Shown: in pieces, positions 39,401-51,000 of the stretch
Position numbering within the stretch: position 1 is the stretch's first letter
Layout of the letters: each line of letters begins with the position of its first letter
Origin: Aphrocallistes beatrix
Taxonomy: Eukaryota; Porifera; Hexactinellida; Sceptrulophora; Aphrocallistidae
Assembly: GCA_963281255.1 (NCBI GenBank)
Contig: OY725500.1
Location: forward strand, 3,591,184-3,655,183
DNA: 64,000 bases
Direction of reading: 5' to 3'
Program-made: the position numbers and the translations under genes
Notes under the pieces: model-generated
What the model was told of the DNA's origin: nothing
Database searches by the model: none
The model's input: the letters and a program-made list of their open reading frames with translations, nothing else

Positions 39401-40160
39401 AATAATGTGCTATATATCCTCGAAGTACCGGGGAGATTTTTAATTTTTATCTTCACTTAATGAAAAATTAAAATTTCTGACATAAGAGACATTAATATAA
39501 CCACACGGATAATGGTAAGAGGAGAGAATTTACAACAAAACTTTATTCCAATGTGCAGCAAAAACCTTTTTTACATACTCTTTGGGGAGGGGCGATTATT
39601 TGAGGGTTGGTTACTATTCGAGTATATACGATAATTGTTCATTTAGGTTGTTGCTTGAAAAATCACATTCATTTTTTATACTAGCTATTATAGTCAGGGT
39701 GTCTAAATAAATTTTGTTTATAAAGCATTTAGATCTTTTTTCATTGTTCGCGCTCTCGGCAAGAATTCAAACCAGCTATCCCGCTCTTGTTCATTGCAAC
39801 TGGTGATAGATTCTTAAAGTGCAACCAATAATTAATAGTTTCCATTGCCACGAACTCCCGAATGAGGTTACCAGCAACCCAAACGAGAAGTACTAGCTAC
39901 GCCTTCGCTATCAGGCCATATTTTGTGTAAGCTATGCTGTAGCCAAACTGTAGACTTACCTAATGATTTATTCTTCCGCTCCTCCCATTGTAGTATTAAT
40001 TGGAATTCAGCAATCTCTGATAAAACGAAGGTTATCCAGAACAGAAAAACATAAATCTCTGCTAATAACCGTAAACCATCGAAGAAATTATACTGACAAT
40101 TGAAGCAGTAGAGAGTTGATACTGAACGGTGTTGAGTAGCTGCTTGATAGAGCGCGTAAC
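36418..40160 (-). pseudogene. Truncated duplicate of the TRP channel gene (S2 to C-terminus)
   Basis: Exon positions match the complete gene downstream: 39960-40160 (S2), 39064-39355 (S2-S3 loop), 36893-37867 (S3 to S6 and TRP-like segment) and 36418-36545 (C-terminal exon). All splice sites are kept. Exons upstream of S2 are absent because the homology stops near 40215. Two single-base deletions in the large exon, near 37567 (TTAAACCC versus TTAAAAGCC) and near 37415 (CATCTTCTT versus CATCTTTCTT), shift the frame through S3-S5. With no N-terminus, no start and two frameshifts it is non-functional. The exon sequence is still very close to the parent. Confidence 0.9.
38735..39025. mobile_element. 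Small inverted-repeat element in the TRP pseudogene intron
   Basis: CCAACAACCTGCAAAGGGATC and its exact complement (38760 and 38985) form inner inverted repeats, with weaker complementarity outwards (GTGTCATCAC / GTGATTTTGACAC). The interior of about 200 bp is non-coding. Just upstream, 38580-38710 is a fragment of family R. Confidence 0.6.
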
Positions 40161-40215
40161 CTATCAACAGTAGTAAGATATAAAAATATCCACCATCAAG
40201 GGCGTCAGACATGGG

Positions 40216-40725
40216 AAGGCCATGGCCAAATGTTAGATATCAAGAGGAAATCGTGAAAACAAATTTTATTAAGAGGAGTCCGCTCCTCAAAAAGAGGAGG
40301 ACCGCTCAGGCTTCCACACCTGTATTGGCGATTGGTATTCTTCTTTTCCCCAAATTATTATTTCCTTCACCATCATTAATGTATTTGTAAAAATGATTAA
40401 ATTGGAGAGAGGATGCTATATTATTTGCTTTTTGGTATGTTTTAAGTTTAGAAACTTTACTTTCTCACGCCAAAAATGTAGTTGTATAGTAGCTTTCAAA
40501 ACCTGTTGTTTACATCATCTTACTGTCAAATTTTTAGTTATGAAACAGCTGAGTATTACTAATAATAGTGTAAATACTACGTATTTCCTTTGAGTTATAT
40601 AATTAACCAACCATAAGATTTAAGATAAAAAGGTTTCGCGAATCCACCAACTATTCAATGTTTTCGCGAATCCACCAACTATTCAGTGTATTCGCGAATC
40701 CACCAGTTGTTTCGCATTTACACTG

Positions 40726-40760
<35 letters not shown>
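40216..40760. repeat. Gene-free stretch with a 31-bp tandem repeat and (TA)n
   Basis: Nothing coding is recognised. At 40636-40712 the unit TTTCGCGAATCCACCAACTA plus TTCAGTG is repeated three times. An AT dinucleotide run at 40731-40760 leads directly into the Tc1-like MITE. Confidence 0.8.
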
Positions 40761-40763
<3 letters not shown>

Positions 40764-41236
40764 TACCCGGACAAAAGTATTCGGCCACCACAAAAACTTC
40801 CATACAAATAGTATTAAATTAGATCTTTTAAAAAAGGGACATGTCCTTAAACAGTAGAAAATACTCTATTTTTAGTTCAAATTCGTAATCTACACATTCT
40901 AATTACGCTTAATTAAGAGTTTCACTCAATTACTTATTATTATGTAGAAAATTATCAACCTATGCCACTTTGTGTCACTAAACGCCATCATATATAATGG
41001 CTGTGGCTTGGAACAAGTAGCATCAAGTATCAAATGTTGATATTTATTAACTTGAAAGTTAGTAAATAAGCTGAGGCTATTAATTATGAGTAATTAGAAT
41101 GTGTAGTTTACGAATTTGAAATAAAAAATAGAGTATTCGTAACAGTTTGAGTATATTTTCTTTTATGAATAGGCCCACTTTATTACTATTTGCATGGCGG
41201 TTTCTGGGGTGGCCGAATACTTTTGTCGGGGCACTG
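40761..41236. mobile_element. Tc1-like palindromic MITE in a (TA)n tract
   Basis: CACTACCCGGACAAAAGTAT on the left and ATACTTTTGTCGGGGCACTG on the right are complementary, and TATATA runs flank both sides. The interior ATGCCACTTTGTGTCACT is shared with 12283-12764. Confidence 0.85.
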
Positions 41237-41258
41237 TATATATATATATATATATATA

Positions 41259-41738
41259 TCTCTGTAACGAATTGATTGAAGAAACTGTCAGGCCCAGAAA
41301 GCTGATTTTTGGCATATGTGAGTCTTTTGGCTATGGCTCCAGTAAGTTCTGAGCTCAGACCAAAATGTCAACTCATCATGGAATTATGACGTCATTGTCA
41401 CATTTTTAAAAGTTAAGCAATACAGTTATTCGAGCATAACTCAGCCATTATAGGAGATAGAAGGCTGAAATTTTAATAGAATATGTATACTAACATACCT
41501 CACATATGATGCAACTATCATCAAAAAATGATGACTCATCACTTTTTTATGACGTCATTATTACTCATCAAAATTTTATAAATTGACAAATTTGGTGATT
41601 TTTCGTGCGAAATAGATTATAACAGTAGGACAGACTTATTTAGAGATGTTATCTCCCGTATAATTAACCAATGTGACCCCAAGCGACCGAAGGGAGTGTC
41701 CGCCAGCTGCGCAGCGCAAGCAAGCGAAGCGCGCTTGT
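41259..41738 (+). mobile_element. Repeat family R-C, copy 1
   Basis: Starts at TCTCTGTAACGAATTGATTG and ends at GCGCAAGCAAGCGAAGCGCG plus CTTGT. It shares only the first 20-30 bases and the last 50 or so with family R. A second copy follows 55 bp downstream in the same orientation. No coding. Confidence 0.7.
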
Positions 41739-41792
41739 CTTTACTATTAAAACTCGATTATTGTTTGTGTATATATGTATATATATATATAT

Positions 41793-42290
41793 ATCTCTGT
41801 ACGAATTGATTGAAGAAACTGCCAGGCGTAGAAGGCTGATTTTTGGCATGTGGGAGTCTTTTGGCTATGGCTCTAGTAAGTTCTGAGCTCAGAGCAAAAT
41901 GTCGGCTCATCATGGAATTATGACGTCATTGTCACATTTTTAAAAGTTAAGCAATACATTTATTCGAGCATAACTCAGCCATTATAGGAGATAGAAGGCT
42001 GAAATTTTAATAGAATATGTATACTAACATATCTCACATATGATGCAACTATTGTTAAAAAATGATTACTCATCGCTTTGTTATGACGTCATCATTACTC
42101 ATCAAAATTTTTAAAATTGACAAATTTGGTGATTTTTTGAGTGATATCGATTATAACAGTAGGACAGACATATTTAGAGATGATATCTTCCTTATACTTA
42201 ACCAATGTGACTTCAAGCGACCGAAGGGAGCCTCCGGCGTACACAAAGTGTCCGCCAGCCGCGCAGCGCAAGCAAGCGAAGCGCGCTTGT
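41793..42290 (+). mobile_element. Repeat family R-C, copy 2
   Basis: Closely matches the preceding copy along its whole length, including the ATGACGTCATTGTCACATTT block. It ends in the same GC-rich tip and CTTGT, followed by TATATATA. It starts inside a TA-rich tract. Confidence 0.7.
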
Positions 42291-43069
42291 ATATATATAA
42301 ATATAAATAAATCTACATTAATCGAGTTTTAATAGTAAGGATATATAATTATATGCATGGCGATATTAACTATTCATTTTTATTAAGGCATTATATATCG
42401 CCAATGATAATAATTCTTTGTACTTCCCACCAAATCTGTAAAGCATATAATTAAATGGTTAGAGTAAGCTACATTTCACATTCCTAATGTAAAATCTAAA
42501 ATTAAAACTTGGAATTGTAAATATTAAATATAACTATAAACAACATAAATTGAAATTTTTAATCTGAATAATATGCTCAACTCCGACTTGACGATGGAAA
42601 TCAATACTCAGGACCATTTTAGAAGTTGCATTAAAACTAAATCAAAGGTTAGAAATGCAGGAAATGCTTGTGCAATCGAGTTTATTAATACAATTGCATT
42701 AAAAAGTCAATTATATAATTGGTATTACGTTGCATATAATAGAATTTTCCACACGAATCAGCATTCATCGAGTTGTGCAATAAGAAATTGCTAAAATAAC
42801 GGAGATTACTTTTCATTTTTTAAGGTATAATCATTAGTTTACTGTGGGGATCATAGTTGGAAACATACTTGGGAAAGTCATAATAATACGTATCATATTT
42901 GAATGAATTAACACTGGTGCATTATATTGTTTAGTTGACTACTTTTGTGAAATACTGTTGCGTGAACTTTTTGAGGCCAAATTGTGCAATAATAAAATCT
43001 TTGGAGTAAATTCTTCATAAAATTTCATTAGAGCGTAGATGCTATGGCATTTAGATACTATGTTCCAAG
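42291..43069. other. Gene-free AT-rich stretch
   Basis: I see no gene, RNA or clear repeat here. Short open frames (for example 42573-42794) have no protein-like features. Confidence 0.5.
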
Positions 43070-43957
43070 TAGGGTTGCAAAATTCCCGGGAATTTTCAAA
43101 TGTGGAAACTTTCCGGGAATTTATAAGACCTGGAAATTTCTGCATAATGTTTAAATAAATCTGATTGTTTCCGAGACATTTCTCTGAGAAAAATAAATTG
43201 AATTCAATTAAAACGCTTCTTTATTTGCCTCTAAATACTCAAAGAATAAAGGAAAATGTAAAAAAAATGTAAATTATACAACCAGTGCCGAACTGATTCA
43301 AGATGGATCAATAAAAAATGTAATACAAAATCGAATACTAGTTGTAAGTATAAGTTATCCGATTCTTCTATATACATATAACAAATGGAAAACCTATCAA
43401 ATAGTCTAACAATACGTTTCTGACTAGTTATTAAGTTAAAACTGATATGAGACAAACATAAGCTTATAGCTTATATTAAAGTATATTGGCTACAGCTCTA
43501 GTCAATAAATATCTGACAAATTTTAACCGAGTTTTATTTAACCTCATTGAAATGAAAAGTATATTGGCTATAATTGTTCTGAATCTTGTGATTCTCATGA
43601 ATGACATTACCATTCAAAATATTGAATACAAAAATTGTGGTTGGTTGGAAAATCGTATACCGAAATGCAAATTAGATGGACTTTTCATATCTACTTGCCA
43701 AATTTAATGTATAATGGTGTAGCCAGCAGGACAGGTCTATTGACAAATACAAACAAACAAACAAAATAATGCATTTTAGAACTGGGCCACTATACTATAT
43801 TATAGTCGGCACAGTAAAATCTTTGAATATTTCTCATTATTAAAGTAAAACGAAAATTCCCAAAATTCCCGAAAATTTCCAGGTCTTATAAATTCCCGGG
43901 AATATTCCCGGAAAGTTTCCAAAATTCCCGGAAAGTTTCCCACCCTTTACAACCCTA
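43070..43957. mobile_element. hAT-type non-autonomous element, 8-bp duplication GTTCCAAG
   Basis: TAGGGTTGCAAAATTCCCGG at the left and CACCCTTTACAACCCTA at the right. GTTCCAAG lies at 43062-43069 and 43958-43965. Multiple AATTCCCGGGAA words sit near both ends. The 888-bp interior shows no transposase. Confidence 0.88.
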
Positions 43958-45046
43958 GTTCCAAGTAAAGATTTCGGTAATTTAGAATTTTTCAAACTTT
44001 AAATGGTAATGCGAATGTTGAATATGTTATTAACATATGTGAATATACATTTTACAAAACTGGTCGGTGTTTCTCAGCTATATTATCAGTCTGTCCACAG
44101 AATTCATTGTTGTTTCTTTTGTTTGTGGTTGCTGCTAACATACGTAATTTTGACTCTAACCTTGTGGTTTATGCTTAGGTACAGCAAGTGCACTTAATAG
44201 GAAGTAGGTGTACCAATCATTTTAGATCATTTTCTAACTGTTATGGTTTTCAAGTTAGAACCTCAATAGATGGATTTCCAGAGTTACATTGGAATGTAAC
44301 AACATCCCAATGAAAATGTCCCAAACTCAATTTCATGTGAAAATCATACTTATGTTAATCACGAAAAGTGAATCACGTGTTAATCACGAAAAGTGACCAG
44401 TGAAATAGCCTTGTACACGTGGATGAATGCTATGTAGAAGGATATATATTATTTATAAGAGCTACACTAAAAACGTGATTAAAATCTGTGTTGTCCAAAG
44501 ACCGCAAAATATGCACTCGCGACTTAGCGTGTACTTCAATGAAGTTCGATTTATTATCTATTTTTCTAGAGTTTGTATTCAGTTATCTGGCAAATTACAC
44601 AATTTGTCAAGTCTTTAAACTGCTATTAATCATCCTATACGTAGATTATTAACTTTTAAGAGTGCGAATGAGTCTGGTACTCGAGGACGGGATCCAAGTT
44701 TGATCACAATTAACCATAACCGGAAACAGTCCTATAGTTCCAGGTAGGGTGCGAGCGGAAGCGAAAGTTCAGCACTCCCCTCTCGGCTGAATCTAAAGCC
44801 CGCGCTCCCATTCTTGGTCATAACGAATGAAAATATGTATATATACATAGTAGATATTTACAACAATAAAAAAGTACATAAACTGTCCAAATAGAGTAAA
44901 AAGACAAAAGAAACTAAAGTTTAATCTATTTGTCTTATAGTATCAAAGTTTGAGAGACTTAACTTCTCACATCAGTCAGCCAATTTCAAACTTCCTTGTA
45001 ACTATATTATTTGCTAATTTATGCGAGAATTCTGCAGGAACATCCT
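43958..45046. other. Flank of the TRP gene 3' end; old element remnants
   Basis: 44190-44340 shares TTAATAGGAAGTAG and GGAATGTA words with the arms of element P2 and looks like an old remnant of that family. From about 44600 the sequence matches 35960-36418, the shared 3' flank of the duplicated TRP gene, including a run with GCGAATGAGTCTGGTACTCG. Confidence 0.55.
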
Positions 45047-48000
45047 TCAGCTTTTGTAAAGTTTCTCCAGTTCAGCTAGGTCTATCTTATGCTCCTTAGC
45101 ATATTTATCGACCAGAGCGTACAAATCCTTTCCTTTGCCATACTCGTAACTGGAACCAATTTCGAATATGTTCTCTAGAAATGGTTGTTACACGTAAGAT
45201 GTCATGTGACCAAACAGTATACGTAGATAAAAACTGGTACTTTTCATAATATTGAGACTACTACTATATACGTACCAGTTCATAACAAATTCTATCTCTT
45301 CAAATATAAGATTTAATAATATATGACAACATTCCTAGGCTAAATATCCCAGTTTAAGCCTAGAAATGCTGTTAACTCATTTTCGGTCAATTTTCAATTG
45401 GGGAATAAAATGGGAGATATTTATTATAAATAGAAAATATCTCATTGCTATTTTGGGATCATTATTAAAGGCTTACTTTCACATAATATAGTGTTATTTG
45501 TTAAGGAAATTCTGTTTATTTTCAAGTACCAGTAAGGAGAGCATTAAGGGTTCCTCAAAATAATCTCCCTGCACCTTACCTATAATATCAGCATGCTCCA
45601 GCCTCCGCTCCCGCTCCTAAAGGAGCGCGTTCCTCTATCTACTCTTTCCAAAATACTTTTCGAAAAAATTGCTTTCAAAAATAATGGGCTATATTAGTAC
45701 GTATATTGAAATTGTTCCAAATTTGTCAGCAAAAAGTTTAAAAAGTGAAAGATTTGAATATTAAGTAATATATTCGAGTATCACTCTTTTCAAAGTCCAA
45801 TTTCTTCTCTAAATTTGGCAGACATTTCTTTTAGTGAAGAAATAAAGATAAAACCTTCTAAGGATACCTGGGGAAATTGTAGGAGCAAACTTTATTAAAA
45901 GGAGCTATGGAGTGCATGGGCGAAATCTATGGACAATTTTGGAGTTCTAAGGGGGCTTTAGCACTAAAATTTGTATAGTGTCTATGGCCCATCTTCGAAT
46001 TCAAGGGAGACTCGAGCTCCCAACCCCTCCGGTTTCGGGGCCTATGTTGGAATGCACTCTACCTTCCGCTCCTACCATTTCTAAACGATCGCGCTCCTTT
46101 AATGCCCTGCTAGGAAGTAAAAACATTTTTATTATCGTCGTAATCGTCGTCAAGCGTTTAATAGAACCGTATTAGACATTTTGAAATTTCCATAACGAAA
46201 ATTGACTCATTACCATCGGTCCGGGGAAGAACTATTTATCTCAGTCCAGTCCTGAATTGCTGACTAGCAGTTCTGACAATATTCAATAAACGATTTTAAA
46301 AAACATAATTTTTGTGGAATACATACAATTCCTGACATTACGATTCGTTACTTTACAAATCGTGACCCGACAATTCGTGACAGGATTATATGCAGGCTAA
46401 CATCGATTGAATACTTGTAATGTTGACGGGACACCACGAATTATTATTAACTCGATGTTATACCTTAGGGCTGGAGCTTGGTTCTCAAATACATAGGGAA
46501 TACCCGGTTCCGTAAGTATCCCCAGGTATTATGTAGATACCCATACCCAGGTATTATGTAGATAATGAATACAAAACAAATGGCGTTACTTGTCTCGTTG
46601 GAAGTGTTAATTTTACTCAGAAAACATGACAATGTAACAGCAGTCTTTGGTTGAACTAATAATACATGAGCTGCCTTAAATAATTAACAAAGCACAATAG
46701 AGCTTAGGAATGTATTATCAGCATACAGTGGAACCTCCATAATCCGACATTATTTGATAGACGAAAAAATTGTCGGATTATACAGGTCGAATTTGCATTA
46801 CTGGAAAATCATTAAATTGTCGGATTCCGGAATAGCGAGGTGTCGGATTATACTAGAGCAGTGGTTCTCAACTGGGGGTGCACGCACCCCTTGGGGTGCG
46901 AGGGGCGATTCTGGGGGGTGCGAGAAAGTATGACCACTTGATTAATATTTACTAAGTAATAACAAATTCGTTCCATTTTACATACTCAATGAAGTGCATT
47001 GTTTAGCTTTAACACATTTTATTGTATTCTTGGAAGTGCTTTTTCAAAATCATATGAGCATGCCTAACTTCCGGGACGGGATCCGTCACAGGAATTAGGT
47101 ATCTTAACCCGTCCCGTCCCGAAAATTAGGCATCTTAACCCGTCCCGTCCCGAAAATTAGGCATCTTAACCCGTCCCGTCCCGGAAATTAGGTACCTTTT
47201 CTGTCCCGTCCCAGAGATTAGGCATCTTGACTCGTCCCGTCCCGGAAATAGGGTACCTGATGGTTCCGTCCCGTTCGGGAAATTAGGCATGCCCAAATCA
47301 TATAATGTGTAAGTCAATGCATTTTATTCGGGGCTTCATCTAGCCTTCGCAAATATGCGCACCCAAAAGTGCGTGAAGTCTTCAGCCGCGCACCCTAGAC
47401 ATCTAGTCTCATAGTGCACTTTCTAAATTAGGCGCACCATCTCAAAATTTTCCTAAATTCGCACACCCTTAGTGTGTTGCTTTTTCCTGGTTGCACCCAA
47501 TTTTCCTAAAATACTTATACGTACTATATACAAATTTTACGCGATCCACACATTCCTCTACGATCTTGCTTTGTTTAAATTTTACTAGCTACGTATTGTT
47601 CTGAATTTAACAATGGAAGGCTGTATTTACACGAGTACAATATTAAGAAATGATGTCTTCACACCATTTCTGGGACTGATTCGTGGAATACATTATGCTC
47701 ACCAACAATATTTTCGTGCACCTTCATTACGCATTTCTGGGTCCGCATTGTGCACCCAGATTAATTTATTTTGCGCGCACCCTGTCAAGTTTTTTTCAAA
47801 AATCATGCACATCTGGCGAGTGCGCACCCAGATGAAGGCCTGATTTTATTGAATAGGCATAATGCCGCTACCATTATATTAAAAAGGGGTGCGAGATTTG
47901 ATTTCGAAAGCTGAAGGGGTGCGGAAGTCTAAAAAGGTTAAGAAACACTGTACTAGAGGTTGTTTTCAATAGAAAAACGATCCGTGAACAGAAATAATGT

Positions 48001-51000
48001 CGGTTTAGAGAAATGTCGGATTACAGAGGTGTCGGATTACGGAGGTTCCACTGTATATAAATATGGTGTCAAAGTACCCCTATCCGTTGTTAAAATTTAG
48101 ATTAGTCACCATATGGTTTCGCAATAGGGTATATTTGTGTCAAATTTGGTGATTTTCAGAGGTCGTTTAAGGGCACTTCTAAGTGTTTTTATTATAAAAT
48201 TTTTCGCATAGAACTGAGATGCGAATGGGTTAATACGAAAAATTTGGAATTTTTCATGGAATGTCGCTACATTCCAGTGTTGCTATAGAAACATGTTTTG
48301 GTCAGTTTGGATCATATCTTGAAAACCACAAGAGCTAGATATTTAAATGTAATTCCATTTGATAGGAAATATACTACTTCCTATTAAGCGATAATATAAT
48401 TTTGACGTCTAAATTCAATGGCCTACGAGTTATTAGACAATTTATCATATTGGTCACATTTGGTAATTTGTCGAATATCTCGTAAACCATTGAATTCAGA
48501 CGTCGAAATTATATTATCGCTTAATAGGAAGTAGTATATTCGCTATCAAATGGAATTACTTTTGAATGTCTAGCTATCGTGGTTTTCAAGATATAACCCC
48601 AACTGACCAAAACACGTTTCCATGCTACACTGGAATGTAGCAACATTCCATGAAAAAATCCACATTTTTCGTATTAACCCATTTAGATCTCAGTTCTATG
48701 CGAAAAATTTTATAATAAAAACACTTAGAAGTACTCTTAAACGACCTTGAAAATCACCAAATTTGTCACAAATATACCCTATTGCGCAACCATATGGTGA
48801 CTAATCTAAATTTTAACTACGGATATGAGTACTTTGCATGGGTTTATCTAGGATTTTCCAATCCGGCACTTTTTTGGAGGATTCCAGGGGTGATAGCAAC
48901 CCGGGACCAAAATCGAATTCCACTGCAAGCACCTTGGCTCCTCGGACGATACCAGGCTGGCACCTATTAGTGCCGACCGAGCACCTAGATAAACCCCTGG
49001 TACTTTGACACCTATTTATATATGCTGGTAATACATACCTAAGCTCTATTGTGCTTTGTTAATGATTTAAGGCAGCTCATGTATTAGTTCAACCATCTTC
49101 TAACGCATCCCTAGTCAAGTTACTCTGAGGCCTTATATACAGTAGGCTATGCTCTGATATAATAACAGTTACAACAGAATTTGATTAGACAGGTTTGGGA
49201 CATCCAAAATCCGTCGGATACCTTTTTAAATATCAAAAATATATTATTCGTTTAATTTGTTTTTTGTTTAATGCATTGTAGTATTAATGGAGAACCAGGT
49301 ACCTCACCTAGTGTAAAACATCGATTTAGTAATACTAATTCTTTTCATCCCGTCAACATTATTAAATTGATGTTAACGACATATAATCCTGTCACGAATT
49401 GACTGGTTACGAATTGTAAGGTCACGAATTGTATGTATCCCAATTTTTGAATATTTGATACTTACATTATGACCTAGAACAGGGGCGGATCCAGGATTTC
49501 ACGAAAGGGGGGGCCCAAAGCGAGTGGAACGAGCGACTTTTGGGGGGGGGGGTCTGGGGGTCTCCCCCCAGAAAATTTTTTGAATAATTATAATTTAAAA
49601 CCCATATCGAATGACCATTTGCATATACTATACAAGATTCATAATATTTTTTAGTATGTAATACTGTGCCACTGTATTACCACTAGAGACTGAAAACTAG
49701 CAGCTGCTGATGGCTAGCACTCACTCTCATCACCTGCGTTATCTAATAGATTTCTTAACTTCATCAAGCGTGGTCTTTTGATGGCAAACCGATCTACAAT
49801 CTCAGAATACGTGAGATTAATGTCTTTGTGGACATAAAGAAGAATTAAATCATTTAATCGTTCTTCACCCATTGAGCTACGGAGTTCCGTCTTTACATAT
49901 GCCAGGGCAGAATTGGCCCTCTCAACAGTAGCATACGTCACTGGTGCTACTAACAAAAGGTCGATGTTTTTCTAGATTGCCTTTCTAGATTGGCCTAAAG
50001 AAAATGGGGCCCCCAAATATGTAACAAGGAATATACTACTACGAGAACGAGTGCATTAGGCTAGTCCTCGAAGGGGGGGCCCAGGCCCCCTGGGACCCCC
50101 CTGGATCCGCCTATGTAGAATAGATTGAACATTCTAAGTATATAATATTGCTCATCAATCTAGTAAATTAGTTGTGTTGATATTTTGATGGAAATGGTAC
50201 TAGTATTTAATTAAAATTGGAAATTAAACGTTGTATATTTTAGTCAAACAAATTATACTCACCGACTAAGAAGTATTTCTTGAATTCATGTTCTTTGACT
50301 ATGAAATTATCATTTTCTTCCGTATCATTAGCATCATTATTATCATCATCATCATCTTCAGATTTTTCTTTCTTAACGAAAAAAAGTACCGATTTCTTTT
50401 GAATCTGATAAACAAAATTCATCCGATAGCTGGCAACAAGTTTTTCTGCGTTTATTTTCACAGCTCCATAAGTGTCTGTCAATTGTGCAATTAAAATATT
50501 CAAATATAGCACAATTAGTATGAAAACAAAGACCATGTAAGTAATGACAGCTAGGAAGTTAAGGGTTGTGAAATAAGAAAAGTTGAAAACCTCTTCATCT
50601 AATAGAATACGTATTCCAAAGATGAGAAGATACCCAAAGTTCGGTGTGATGTCATCTAAGTCCTTGCTTGAGTTAAAATAGTTGATGAAGAGTGTAGTAC
50701 CGTTTGTTTCATTGTTATAAACTGGAAGTGGGACACGTAGACTGAGAGTAAATGTAATTACGAAAAGGAATAATGTAAGTACAAAGAGAAGAATAAATTT
50801 GGAAACATCTTTCTTAAAAATTAAAATGATAGTGCGGATGTATGTCCCAAAGACTGGATAAATGTTCAGAAGTTTTACAATTGATAATGAGTTCAATAGA
50901 AATGTAAATGTTGCTACATACCATTGATATTCAAGACCAGGCAATTGTGGAGCTATAAGTGTTAAAAGCCTCAATATGATCAGGAAAAATAAAGACAGAA

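Larger units (their letters stand above)
46859..47950. mobile_element. hAT-type element nested third, duplication TACTAGAG
   Basis: CAGTGGTTCTCAACTGGGGG at the left and GGTTAAGAAACACTG at the right. TACTAGAG lies at 46851-46858 and 47951-47958. These ends are typical of animal hAT elements. Two further elements lie within it. Confidence 0.88.
46726..48053. mobile_element. Pogo/Tigger-like element nested in P3
   Basis: CAGTGGAACCTCCATAATCC / GGATTACGGAGGTTCCACTG ends flanked by TA, inserted in the CAGCATA|TATAAATATGG site of P3. Its own sequence is short, and most of its length is further insertions. Confidence 0.88.
46643..49151. mobile_element. Palindromic element P3, expanded by nested insertions
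   Basis: The right end reads GGCCTTATATACAGTAGGCTATG. The arms carry the same blocks as P2 (CATGAGCTGCCTTAAAT, AGCACAATAGAGCTTAGGAA). The left terminus is lost: homology starts near GTCTTTGGTTGAAC. The unmatched length comes from insertions at 46726-48053 and 48837-48999. It lies in the last intron of the TRP gene. Confidence 0.82.

Noticed and set aside
45978..46175. Short ORF MAHLRIQGRLELPTPP
   Set aside because: It lies in a repeat region of the last TRP intron with CGCTCC-rich words and shows no conservation.
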